This document shows, one piece after another, positions 1 to 7,054 of a DNA stretch of 64,000 nt (within the stretch, counting starts at the first letter, position 1; each line of letters begins with the position of its first letter). The position numbers and the translations under genes were made by a program. Source of the DNA: Pseudomonas akapageensis (GTDB taxonomy: Bacteria; Pseudomonadota; Gammaproteobacteria; Pseudomonadales; Pseudomonadaceae); assembly GCF_011355085.1 (NCBI RefSeq), contig NZ_VXCP01000011.1, positions 36,750 through 100,749 of the forward strand, written 5' to 3'. The notes under the pieces were generated by a model. That model worked only from the letters and a program-made list of their open reading frames with translations. It was not told the DNA's origin and did not search any database.

Positions 1-52
1 AGCATGATCCCGCTTGATCACTCGTCATCCCACGCCGGAATCCACCACTCCT
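1..52. repeat. Direct repeat, left copy (duplicated 3' end of M20 peptidase gene)
   Basis: These 52 bases match positions 4440-4491 with three mismatches. On the minus strand they read in frame as the last codons of the M20 peptidase gene, ending EWWIPAWDDE and a TGA stop, against EWWIPARDDE in the right copy. Identity stops after base 52. The repeat could extend left of the window. It marks the left border of the AT-rich island. Confidence 0.85.
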
Positions 53-106
53 GTACTGGAGCGCCTCCCCCCGCAAATCCCGACTTCTGTACTGAAAAAG
101 CCCGGC

Positions 107-406
107 TCAACGCTTTTTAGCCCGCAGCCGCATATCTTGTAGCTGATACCCAACCTCATCAAACCGGGCAATCAGTTCAATATCTTTTTCCAAGCCCAGC
201 ACAGTCAAAACCGCAAGATAAGCACCGATACCGACTCCGGCACGTCCGCGCTCCAAGGCCCTGAGCGTGGGAACAGACAACCCCGCTCGATTGGCCATTT
301 GTTCCGCAGTCATGTGGCGTCGCTTTCGTGCGAGTGTCAACCGTTCCCCAAGCGACACAAGCATGGCCGGACATTCCGCGGATGAAAATATTGTTTTCTT
401 TTTCAT
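107..406 (-). CDS. HipB-like XRE-family regulator, orphan
   Basis: This 99-residue protein has a Cro/C1-type helix-turn-helix at about residues 17-70, including [26 protein letters not shown] and [16 protein letters not shown]. The pattern is that of HipB-type antitoxins that usually sit directly upstream of hipA. No hipA follows: the gene ends 55 bases from the left repeat. It is divergent from the peptide operon starting at 690, so it may control that operon; that is inference. There is no clear Shine-Dalgarno before the ATG, so the message may be leaderless or start at Met15. It could alternatively be the relic of a toxin-antitoxin pair. Confidence 0.75.
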   Translation of the reverse strand: MKKKTIFSSAECPAMLVSLGERLTLARKRRHMTAEQMANRAGLSVPTLRALERGRAGVGIGAYLAVLTVLGLEKDIELIARFDEVGYQLQDMRLRAKKR

Positions 407-689
407 ATTGAAATTATTTTTTCAAAACAAGCAAATTAATGAAACAAGACATTCACCACATACAAAAATTTAAAAAACACCCCACACTTTCGACTCAAAC
501 AATTTGAAACAGCATGTGTATATATGCCAGATATCACTGGACATACCCTGAACCAGTGTTAAGTTTCAAACATCACTTCGCCACCAGCTTTATCGACGAC
601 GTGATACTCCGCCCGGATCATACGCGATGCTTTCCTGACGGAGGTACAAACAGCAATTCAAAATGTAACACTTCAACAAGGAATAACTT
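407..689. promoter_or_regulatory. Divergent AT-rich regulatory region with nested inverted repeats
   Basis: This gap between the HipB-like gene and the precursor gene holds several palindromes. TTTGAAAC (503-510) pairs with GTTTCAAA (563-570). Inside it, TATCACTGG (532-540 with one mismatch) pairs with CCAGTGTTA (553-561). A smaller TCAAA-CAA-TTTGA repeat lies at 495-507. Their place between divergent genes fits operators for the HTH protein. I cannot assign a -35/-10 pair with confidence. Confidence 0.45.
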
Positions 690-884
690 ATGGACATCTC
701 AACAATCGTATCAAAACGTCACACAGCTGAAAACACTGTCATTCAACCCTCTATTTATACAGACCTGGACAAACACTTCACTTACTACACCGACCCCGCG
801 ATTTATACTGATCCTAGTGCAGCATCGCCGCTCAGCGCATCGACATCCAAGTGCTGCGCGACCGGCACATGCCACTACCTTTAA
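690..884 (+). CDS. Candidate RiPP (lanthipeptide-like) precursor peptide
   Basis: This 64-residue peptide starts at an ATG behind a good AAGGA ribosome site. Residues 1-45 form a possible leader with three YTD motifs (residues 23-25, 33-35, 39-41). The last 16 residues, SASTSKCCATGTCHYL, hold six Ser/Thr and three Cys, the composition expected of a core peptide for dehydration and thioether formation. There is no GG or GA motif of the kind cut by C39 peptidase exporters; AA at 44-45 is the nearest candidate. It is first in an operon with a GNAT, a LanM-type dehydratase and an exporter, and a strong hairpin follows it. Function is inferred from context and composition; I know no named homologue. 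Confidence 0.7.
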   Translation: MDISTIVSKRHTAENTVIQPSIYTDLDKHFTYYTDPAIYTDPSAASPLSASTSKCCATGTCHYL

Positions 885-911
885 CTTTTAAATAACTCAC
901 CACACCAGGAA

Positions 912-933
912 CAGCCACGGGCAACCGTGGCTG
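912..933 (+). promoter_or_regulatory. Hairpin between precursor and maturation genes
   Basis: CAGCCACGG (912-920) and CCGTGGCTG (925-933) form a perfect 9-bp stem closed by a GCAA tetraloop, 27 bases after the precursor stop. No U tract follows, so it is more likely an RNA-stabilising or partial-termination element than a full terminator. Bacteriocin operons often carry such a hairpin here, giving more precursor than enzyme message. Confidence 0.6.
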
Positions 934-949
934 CCTCAAGGAAATTACA

Positions 950-1390
950 ATGAATATTCTCATAAGCATGGACCGAACCAATATAAGCAACGAAGAACTC
1001 GCCAAACTCTATGATAGCTGCAAGTTTGGAGACATGAGCGAGCTTCTCGCATCAAACAACATGAACAAATTATTCGCCTCCACCTCAATCGGATTCTTCG
1101 CAACTGACAGCGACACCGGAAAAGTATTAGGAGTGGCACGAGTTTTTAGTGACGACTTCATCACCACCTATATCGCTGAGATTTGTGTCTCCTCAGAGCT
1201 CCGTGGAACGGGCCTTGCGGACAAATTGCTAGAGGCGATCACGACACGCTTTAATCACACAGCTATATTCACTTGTGGCTTTATCGGAATGGAGCGCTTT
1301 TTAGAAAAGCAAGGACTTAGCAAAAAGCCGAAATTATTTGCGTGCAGCAGAAAGCCGTATCTTAAATCAGGAAGACCCATCACACACTAA
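950..1390 (+). CDS. GNAT-family acetyltransferase, putative RiPP tailoring enzyme
   Basis: This 146-residue protein has the GNAT fold signature: IAEICVSSELRGTGLADKLL at about residues 75-94 is motif A, with the acyl-CoA pyrophosphate loop RGTGLA at 85-90, and GMERFLEKQGL is the C-terminal motif. GNATs transfer an acyl group from CoA to an amine. Its place between the candidate precursor and the dehydratase suggests it acylates the peptide, perhaps Lys54 or the N-terminus freed after leader removal. GNATs are known RiPP tailoring enzymes, for example in goadsporin and microviridin pathways. A self-resistance role is the alternative. An AAGGAAA site precedes the ATG. The gene is AT-rich like its neighbours. 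Confidence 0.8.
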   Translation: MNILISMDRTNISNEELAKLYDSCKFGDMSELLASNNMNKLFASTSIGFFATDSDTGKVLGVARVFSDDFITTYIAEICVSSELRGTGLADKLLEAITTRFNHTAIFTCGFIGMERFLEKQGLSKKPKLFACSRKPYLKSGRPITH

Positions 1391-1436
1391 CACACAAGAG
1401 CCCGAGCCAAAAAAAAATCTCACTGAGGGTATTGAA

Positions 1437-2798
1437 ATGAACCCAAAAACAAACCCAGAAAATACCGCCCTCCGACTTCTATGGCGCGAGATATCAAAAT
1501 ACAAGAGAGACCAAATCGATCCAACCTCCTTCCTTAAAGCAGCCGAGCAAGACCTTAAAAAACTAGCATTTTCCTACAAGCACGCTCTCCTGATAGGACC
1601 CAAGCCCGACTCGCAATATCATGCGTTTATTGAAAATAAGCTTATAGGGCGAGCTAAGACACTAAGCTTGTTTTACTCTAGACTCAGCGACATTTTGCAT
1701 TCCAAAAGAAAAAACGAAAAATACCAAATCAGCTTCCTTAATGGCGACAGCCACAATGGCGGGCAGCGTCCAGTCATTCTGAAAAACAGCAACGAAAGAG
1801 TTGTGCTAAAACTGACAGATCCGCGAGCCTCTCTTCTTTACAACCACTGCCTGGACTATATACACCAAGCTCTGGAGTTCCCAGCACCCGCACTGAACAT
1901 TGAACACGACGATCTACTTAGCTATCAGATAACACCTTACCTGGAAAACACAAAGGTCGCCTGTAAAAAAAAGATCGAGAACTATGGGTACTCGCTAGGT
2001 ATTCATTTGTGCCTATCTTATTTTTTGCAGATCACAGATCTGCACTTTGAAAACGTCTTAGCCGATGATGGGCACCCGTACATCATCGATACCGAGTGCA
2101 TGTTTTACCACTTCTATGGCGCGATGAGCAGCAGTGCTTTTCGATTGCTTAACACAGGCTTGGTCGCCCCCAAGAGATCCCTTTCTGGAATCAAAGGCGG
2201 CGATGCCGAAGTCTCAAACCTGGAGTTGCACCTCGACAAAAATAAAAATATAAAATACATACAAAAAAACCTGGTTTTTGACAACAGAATAAAAAACCCA
2301 AAAGGCGAAATCATTGAAATTGAGATGTACAAGAAACATATACTTTCCGGTTTTGCAGCCACTTACAAACTAATTGCAGACCACAAACTCAGCATTATTC
2401 AATCAGCAAACCCAGCCATCATATCCAAACTGAAAACAAGGCTTTTGATCAGAACCACCGCACACTACAAAACCGTAATAGACCGGATCTACACTCCTAA
2501 TCAGACGCTAAAATTTGAAGATTATGCAGAATCCACACTTTCCAGTTTCTGCAGATCCGGATCGCTCATATCAAATATTGACGACGCGCTAATCGAAAAA
2601 GAAATAAATGACATCATCCACGCAGACATTCCCTTTTTCTGGGCATGTCCTTCCGGCAGAAAAATCATGCATCGTAGCGGGATCGCAATGGTCTCACCGG
2701 AAATTACTGACTTGGAGACTCGAATCAGGAATGCAATCGATACATTTTCCATCACGGACCTTGAGTCGTTATCCAAACTCATTGAAGAGCATCTGTAA
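1437..2798 (+). CDS. Stand-alone LanM-type lanthipeptide dehydratase domain (DUF4135)
   Basis: This 453-residue protein matches the N-terminal dehydratase of class II synthetases and lacks the LanC cyclase half of full LanM (about 900-1000 residues). Visible landmarks are GDSHNGG (103-109), Lys125 in VVLKLTDPR, and D201, H203, N206, D218 and E220 in the DLHFEN...IIDTE block. That spacing matches the kinase-active residues I recall for CylM. R335 and T341 in RLLIRTTAHY match the phosphate-elimination residues, and DIPFF is at 397-401. LanM enzymes phosphorylate Ser/Thr of the precursor and then eliminate phosphate to give dehydroamino acids. The ATG at 1437 is chosen for its GAGGGT site. PoyF of polytheonamide biosynthesis is a known free-standing relative. 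Confidence 0.88.
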   Translation: MNPKTNPENTALRLLWREISKYKRDQIDPTSFLKAAEQDLKKLAFSYKHALLIGPKPDSQYHAFIENKLIGRAKTLSLFYSRLSDILHSKRKNEKYQISFLNGDSHNGGQRPVILKNSNERVVLKLTDPRASLLYNHCLDYIHQALEFPAPALNIEHDDLLSYQITPYLENTKVACKKKIENYGYSLGIHLCLSYFLQITDLHFENVLADDGHPYIIDTECMFYHFYGAMSSSAFRLLNTGLVAPKRSLSGIKGGDAEVSNLELHLDKNKNIKYIQKNLVFDNRIKNPKGEIIEIEMYKKHILSGFAATYKLIADHKLSIIQSANPAIISKLKTRLLIRTTAHYKTVIDRIYTPNQTLKFEDYAESTLSSFCRSGSLISNIDDALIEKEINDIIHADIPFFWACPSGRKIMHRSGIAMVSPEITDLETRIRNAIDTFSITDLESLSKLIEEHL

Positions 2799-2812
2799 AA
2801 TTTGGTAGCCCC

Positions 2813-4456
2813 ATGAAAAACAAAAGCATAAAACTTATCCTCAGTAAAATTTATACCGATGTTATCCATGACTTCATTCTCGCTCATAAAACCAAAGTCA
2901 GACTGATCGTTTTTATAATGGTCCTCGGTGTGATACTGAGCGCACTGGCACCCATTGCGATAGCGAAAGTAATCGAGGCGATTTCCAGCGCTTATAGCCA
3001 AGGGACAGAAGCCACATACTATATTGCGGCCTTCATACTGCTACGTTTTCTGGGCCAGGCAGTCATTGATTTACGCTGGGTGGTGGTCAATTCGGTTCTG
3101 TATTCGGCGACCTATATATATTGCACATCGATTGTCGAGCGGATCACCGGCACCTACAAAATCAACAATGGCTTTTCAGAAAGTGCGAGCGAGGTTTCAG
3201 AGAGAACTGCCATCCTCAGCAAAATGCAGATAGGTTTGATGTCGGTGTTGCACGGGCTTGTGGTCGTTATTTTTCCTGCCATTATCGAAATCCTCATTGT
3301 AATGGCGATCGTCTACACGATCATTGGCGCGAGCTTCATTGCTTACTTCCTGATCGGGGCCTTCGTGCTGTACATCGCAACCGGCATCGGCCGCACCAAA
3401 GAGATCCAATACGGACACAGTTCTTATGACGCGGACAACGAGGTACTCGCCTATTGCGGCGATATTCTAGCCAACTCGAAAATGAACCGCGAGATGCAAG
3501 CCAGCCGATTTTTCAAATACCGCCTCAGCCGCTTGATCGAAAAATCTCTAAATGAATACAAGATTCTTTTCTTGCATAAATATAAACGTGCGAGCTATCT
3601 GACACTCAGCATTTGCGTAGCCTATATGCTCGTGTTCGCATGGGCTGGCTGGCTGATCACATTGGACGCCATTTCGGCGAGTCAGTTATTTTTACTCGTG
3701 GTCTATCTTGAACGAGTACTGACACCTATCACAGGAGCGTCAGCAGCCATCAACAACATTCAACATGGTTTGATTTCCATATCTGCAGGCTACGAACTGC
3801 TGGATGATCTGGTGCAACGATCTGCACAAGAGCAATTCACCGTCGACAAAGCAGCATGGTCCAGGGTGGTTTTGACTCACGAAACGACCTATGCGCAGAA
3901 AGCGGATGTTCTTCTCATAGGAATTGGCAGACGCATAAGGCTGGTCGGCCCGTCAGGTGCTGGTAAGTCGACTTACCTGCGCAGAGTCTACAAAAAAATC
4001 ATCGATGCTGAAGCTGTCGCCCAGCATGATGTCCATTACCTGAGCGCGCAGGTCGAATGGGTGAAGGGCAGCGTATTTGAAAATATCGCCCTGGGGTGCC
4101 CTGCCATCCACCCCTCGACCGTGCAGCAAACATTGGACCTTTGGAGCAACCACTTCGGCAACCGAGCCCTGAAGACCGACGACTCGATCGACGAACTGTC
4201 CGCTGGCGAGAGACAGTGGCTGGCGATAGTCAGGAGCCTGCTTAGAAAGCCCAGAATTCTGTTTATGGACGAAGCCACCAATTCGCTCGACGTGCAGACG
4301 GAGCCACTTGTCTGGGCTCACATACTGAGTTCCATTCCAATCAACACAACGCTCTTTGTCGTTACGCACAAGCCGATATGTCCCATCCCGGTCGACCACG
4401 AGGTGGTGCTACCAAACTGGCGCTCCCATGGGAGCGCACAGCATGATCTCACTTGA
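2813..4456 (+). CDS. ABC exporter, fused permease and ATPase, for the putative RiPP
   Basis: This 547-residue half-transporter has several N-terminal membrane helices (first at about 30-52, later ones at 145-190 and 262-300) and an ATPase with Walker A GPSGAGKST (379-387), signature LSAGE (462-466), Walker B ILFMDEA (482-488) and H-loop His519. It has no N-terminal C39 peptidase, so it cannot itself remove a leader. It follows the dehydratase by 14 bases without a clear ribosome site, suggesting translational coupling. The last five residues lie inside the right direct repeat, and the stop abuts that of the convergent M20 peptidase gene. The natural C-terminus may therefore have been altered at the island junction. 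Confidence 0.85.
   Translation: MKNKSIKLILSKIYTDVIHDFILAHKTKVRLIVFIMVLGVILSALAPIAIAKVIEAISSAYSQGTEATYYIAAFILLRFLGQAVIDLRWVVVNSVLYSATYIYCTSIVERITGTYKINNGFSESASEVSERTAILSKMQIGLMSVLHGLVVVIFPAIIEILIVMAIVYTIIGASFIAYFLIGAFVLYIATGIGRTKEIQYGHSSYDADNEVLAYCGDILANSKMNREMQASRFFKYRLSRLIEKSLNEYKILFLHKYKRASYLTLSICVAYMLVFAWAGWLITLDAISASQLFLLVVYLERVLTPITGASAAINNIQHGLISISAGYELLDDLVQRSAQEQFTVDKAAWSRVVLTHETTYAQKADVLLIGIGRRIRLVGPSGAGKSTYLRRVYKKIIDAEAVAQHDVHYLSAQVEWVKGSVFENIALGCPAIHPSTVQQTLDLWSNHFGNRALKTDDSIDELSAGERQWLAIVRSLLRKPRILFMDEATNSLDVQTEPLVWAHILSSIPINTTLFVVTHKPICPIPVDHEVVLPNWRSHGSAQHDLT
4420..4437. repeat. 18-bp perfect palindrome at island border
   Basis: GCGCTCCCATGGGAGCGC is a perfect palindrome lying inside the last codons of the exporter gene and three bases before the right direct repeat. 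It can fold as a short hairpin for either of the two convergent transcripts, but no U tract follows. It may be a convergent-terminator stem or a recombination-related site. Confidence 0.55.
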
Positions 4457-4491
4457 TCACTCGTCATCCCGCGCCGGAATCCACCACTCCT
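4440..4491. repeat. Direct repeat, right copy (3' end of M20 peptidase gene)
   Basis: This copy matches positions 1-52 at 49 of 52 bases. It contains the stop and last eleven or so codons of the M20 peptidase gene, plus the final codons of the exporter gene on the other strand. Together the two copies bracket the whole AT-rich peptide cluster. Confidence 0.85.
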
Positions 4492-6040
4492 CGCCACGCA
4501 CAGTGCGGATGTATTCCGGCCAGCGAAAACGATGGGGTGCCTGGAAATCCGCCGGCAGCAACGGCGCCTGCCAGTGCTCGCCACCGATGCCACCCCCGGT
4601 GCGCTCATTGAATTCAGCCTTGGCCGCATCGAGCAAATCGGCATCGCAGAAAAGATCGAGCAAGGTCGTGGCGATGGTTTTCGAAGCCACTTCGATCATC
4701 GGGTCGATGGTCTGGCGGATACCGCCCAAGGCGTTGGACACCCAGTCGGGGTACACATGGCCGGCCGGCGCCGAGAGCATGGGGCGTGCCACCAGCAGGC
4801 GCACGGTCGGGCAATGCCAGGTGTATTCGGGGTAGTCGTCGGAGGTCAGGTACTTCTGCCATGCAGGCATCTGCAGGCGCATCTGACGCTCGCATTCCTG
4901 CGGCTCGATCAATTGCTCGGTGGCTGGCAGAAACGGCTCGGCCATCGGCTCCAGTCCCAGATTGCTCTGGATTTCCCGGGCAATCTCGCAAGCCTCCTCA
5001 CCCCAGCGCGGCGCACCGACGCTGGCCAGGTTGTCGTAGGTCGCCTGCGCCAGCACGTGATTGGGCAAGCCACCACGGGATTTGCACACCCAGGTTTTCT
5101 TCCACTTGCAACCGGTGGCCATGGCCGCCGCGGCAGCGTTGTTGTCCATCACCTGGGAAATGGTTTCGGCCTGTTCGATAGAATCGCAACGCAGCAGGTA
5201 CTGAATCTGCGACAAGTGCGGTGGCAGGTTATCCGCCGTGGCCTGGCCGGCGGTCAGGATCGCCTCGTTATAACTCCACAACCCGGTGAACGGCAGGGTG
5301 GAACGGCGCAGGCTTTCGTTGAGGTTGTAGAAGTGCATCAGCGCATCGTTGGCGCCGGGTGCCCGTGCGGCCAGATGGTTCTGCGGAATCGGGCTGTAGC
5401 GATCGGCGGCGATCCAGTTCTCCGGATCCTCGCAGGTGAAACTGTAGATATAGGCGTAGGCAATGCCGCAGTGGGTATCCCAGGTAGTGGTGTTGTTCAG
5501 CGGCAGCATGTACGTGGGGTGAAAGCTGATGGCGGCATCGAGGTCATTGTAATAACCCTTGGCGGCATGCACCGGCTTGGAAGCACGAAGCTTTTCCGCG
5601 GGCTCACCAAAGAATTTGATCGTGCCCTGAATACCGAATTCGAGCATCGCCGCCTTGGCTGCCAGCACCCCGCCCAGCGCGCTGATGCCCAGCGCCGAGT
5701 GCGGGTCCGTGTGCCCCGGAGCAAAGCGCGACAGCCCTTCACGCGGCATCTTGCGCGTGGCGGCCGCCTGGCAATTGCCGGGGACCGCGTCGTACTCGGC
5801 GTAGGTCGCAAGCACCGGCCCCTGGCCATTGCTGAAGGTGGCGCAGAAGGCGGTCGGCATGCCACCGCTGCCCTCTTCGACCGTAAAGCCTTCCTTGCGC
5901 AACAGCTCCACATACCAGGCACAGGACTTGTACTCGCGAAACGCCGGTTCCGCGTAGTGCCAGATGATCTGGTGCCAGTCCGACAGCTGTTGGCGGTTGT
6001 GGTCGACCCAATCCAGGGCAAATTTTTTCTGCGACTGCAT
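4457..6040 (-). CDS. M20-family amidohydrolase, AbgB-like
   Basis: This 527-residue protein resembles the p-aminobenzoyl-glutamate hydrolase subunit B group of M20 metallopeptidases. TYAEYDAVPGN and PGHTDPHSALG at about residues 80-120 supply part of the metal site, followed by FFGEPAEKLR. Such enzymes hydrolyse amide bonds of N-acyl or N-aroyl amino acids in the cytoplasm. The ATG at 6040 is preferred over an upstream TTG because GGGAG lies nine bases before it. Its 3' end is duplicated at position 1, so this gene marks the island insertion point. The physiological substrate cannot be told from sequence. Confidence 0.8.
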   Translation of the reverse strand: MQSQKKFALDWVDHNRQQLSDWHQIIWHYAEPAFREYKSCAWYVELLRKEGFTVEEGSGGMPTAFCATFSNGQGPVLATYAEYDAVPGNCQAAATRKMPREGLSRFAPGHTDPHSALGISALGGVLAAKAAMLEFGIQGTIKFFGEPAEKLRASKPVHAAKGYYNDLDAAISFHPTYMLPLNNTTTWDTHCGIAYAYIYSFTCEDPENWIAADRYSPIPQNHLAARAPGANDALMHFYNLNESLRRSTLPFTGLWSYNEAILTAGQATADNLPPHLSQIQYLLRCDSIEQAETISQVMDNNAAAAAMATGCKWKKTWVCKSRGGLPNHVLAQATYDNLASVGAPRWGEEACEIAREIQSNLGLEPMAEPFLPATEQLIEPQECERQMRLQMPAWQKYLTSDDYPEYTWHCPTVRLLVARPMLSAPAGHVYPDWVSNALGGIRQTIDPMIEVASKTIATTLLDLFCDADLLDAAKAEFNERTGGGIGGEHWQAPLLPADFQAPHRFRWPEYIRTVRGEEWWIPARDDE

Positions 6041-6183
6041 GCGGCTTGCTCCCAAATACTCTTCAGACTAAACGGTGTCCCGAAGCCCCTAGTATTGGTG
6101 AGCTAACAATTACATCAATCGAATTTAATTGGCGGTGTTGTCAAATTTTATTGAACAAAGCAAGGTCGGGGGGGGGTGAGCGC

Positions 6184-6339
6184 CTACCTGTCGTTCAGCC
6201 ATTCGATGTGGTCGTCCAGGTCCTCCTGATCCACCGGATCAAGATCTTCAAGGTCGCCCTCCTCTTCGTCTTCTCCGTAAAACTCATGATCGAGCAAATG
6301 GTCATGCTCGGGTTCGTGGATATCGGTCTGATCACTCAT
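6184..6339 (-). CDS. Small acidic hypothetical protein
   Basis: A 51-residue reading frame starts at an ATG with AGGAAA seven bases upstream and ends at TAG. The product is very rich in Asp and Glu (EDEEEGDLEDLD near the middle) with a C-terminal HIEWLNDR. No membrane or export signal is visible. I do not recognise a family; the good ribosome site and biased composition favour a real gene. It could be a nucleic-acid mimic or a metal-binding acidic peptide, but nothing shows this. Confidence 0.55.
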   Translation of the reverse strand: MSDQTDIHEPEHDHLLDHEFYGEDEEEGDLEDLDPVDQEDLDDHIEWLNDR

Positions 6340-6464
6340 AAAGGTTTCCTGCGTTGACTGCACTGCGCGAAGGTCACCTGTATAAGCGTGCTCTACCTCT
6401 CAGTCAACGATCAGGCGATAACCACTGACCAGGTGCAGTGACCTGGTCAGCGACCAGCAGACAA

Positions 6465-6764
6465 TCATTCACGGGTGAGGAGCGCTCTGGCCAACTCTTC
6501 GTCACTGGCCTTGAGGCCTGGATGATCCTGTCGAATCTGCTTGAGCAACGACTCAAGGTAAGCTCCGCGAATAGCGCCGCCGCTACCGACGAAGCTGGAA
6601 AGCTCATCGCGGGCGGGAGTCACGATCTTGTCGTCCTTGAACGTTGAGTAGAGCGACGCGGAAAGTCCAGCCGAAGTCGCGACATCCCCGGCATCAACAT
6701 CTGCCAGGGTCGACCCAAAGGGCAGGCAAAGCACTAGCGCAGGGATGAGCATAATATGGCGCAT
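6465..6764 (-). CDS. DUF2388 exported protein
   Basis: The 99-residue product has a signal peptide (MRHIMLIPALVLCLPFGSTLA) followed by a DUF2388 domain with ATSAGLSASLYSTFKDDKIV, ARDELSSFVGSGGAIRGA and SDEELARALL. This small family is almost confined to Pseudomonas and is periplasmic with no established function. The start at 6764 has a strong GGAGG site. Genomes often carry several paralogues; only one is seen here. Confidence 0.85.
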   Translation of the reverse strand: MRHIMLIPALVLCLPFGSTLADVDAGDVATSAGLSASLYSTFKDDKIVTPARDELSSFVGSGGAIRGAYLESLLKQIRQDHPGLKASDEELARALLTRE

Positions 6765-7007
6765 GACGTGTCCTCCAAAAGCATGAAGCCAATAAGGGCT
6801 GACCACATACTTTTACGATGCATGGCGCCAGATGGAAGTTCCTTGCAAAGGGACCTGGATCACCCGCGAAGAATTCCCAGCCTTTGATGTCGCTGCACCT
6901 TCACGTACGCCCACGAAACGTGCCGCGGGTCGTCACGTTTTAGAGACACCCGACGAGTAGTATTTGGCTATGTTCTCTCCCCCGACTGGGAGACCGGGAG
7001 AACATGG
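6765..7007. other. Intergenic region leading to possible small RNA
   Basis: Positions 6765-6960 hold no gene I can support. From 6970, ATGTTCTC (6970-6977) can pair with GAGAACAT (6998-7005), or TCTCCC (6976-6981) with GGGAGA (6988-6993). These are mutually exclusive hairpins just before the terminator at 7008. Confidence 0.4.
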
Positions 7008-7047
7008 AACCCCCCGAAAGGGCCAGTTTCCGGGGGGTTTGTTTTTT
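6960..7047 (+). ncRNA. Candidate small RNA with alternative hairpins and terminator
   Basis: About 90 bases on the plus strand hold two overlapping, mutually exclusive stems at 6970-7005 followed by an intrinsic terminator at 7008-7047. No coding gene lies upstream on this strand for the terminator to serve. I cannot match it to a named Pseudomonas small RNA, and the 5' end is a guess. A leader element for something lost is the alternative. Confidence 0.35.
7008..7047 (+). terminator. Intrinsic terminator
   Basis: AACCCCCC (7008-7015) pairs with GGGGGGTT (7032-7039), extended by GAAA/TTTC with one bulged base, and is followed by GTTTTTTC. The U tract is on the plus strand only. Confidence 0.75.
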
Positions 7048-7054
7048 CTCTTCT

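Noticed and set aside
514..891. A 125-codon plus-strand frame overlapping the precursor region
   Set aside because: It has no ribosome site and runs through the operator palindromes and the precursor gene in another frame; the 64-residue frame has a better start and composition.
1..4456. Integrase or transposase gene inside the repeat-bounded island
   Set aside because: All frames there are accounted for by the regulator, precursor, GNAT, dehydratase and exporter; none looks like a recombinase.
4532..6106. Long plus-strand frame opposite the M20 peptidase gene
   Set aside because: Antisense shadow of a GC-rich gene; no recognisable protein features.
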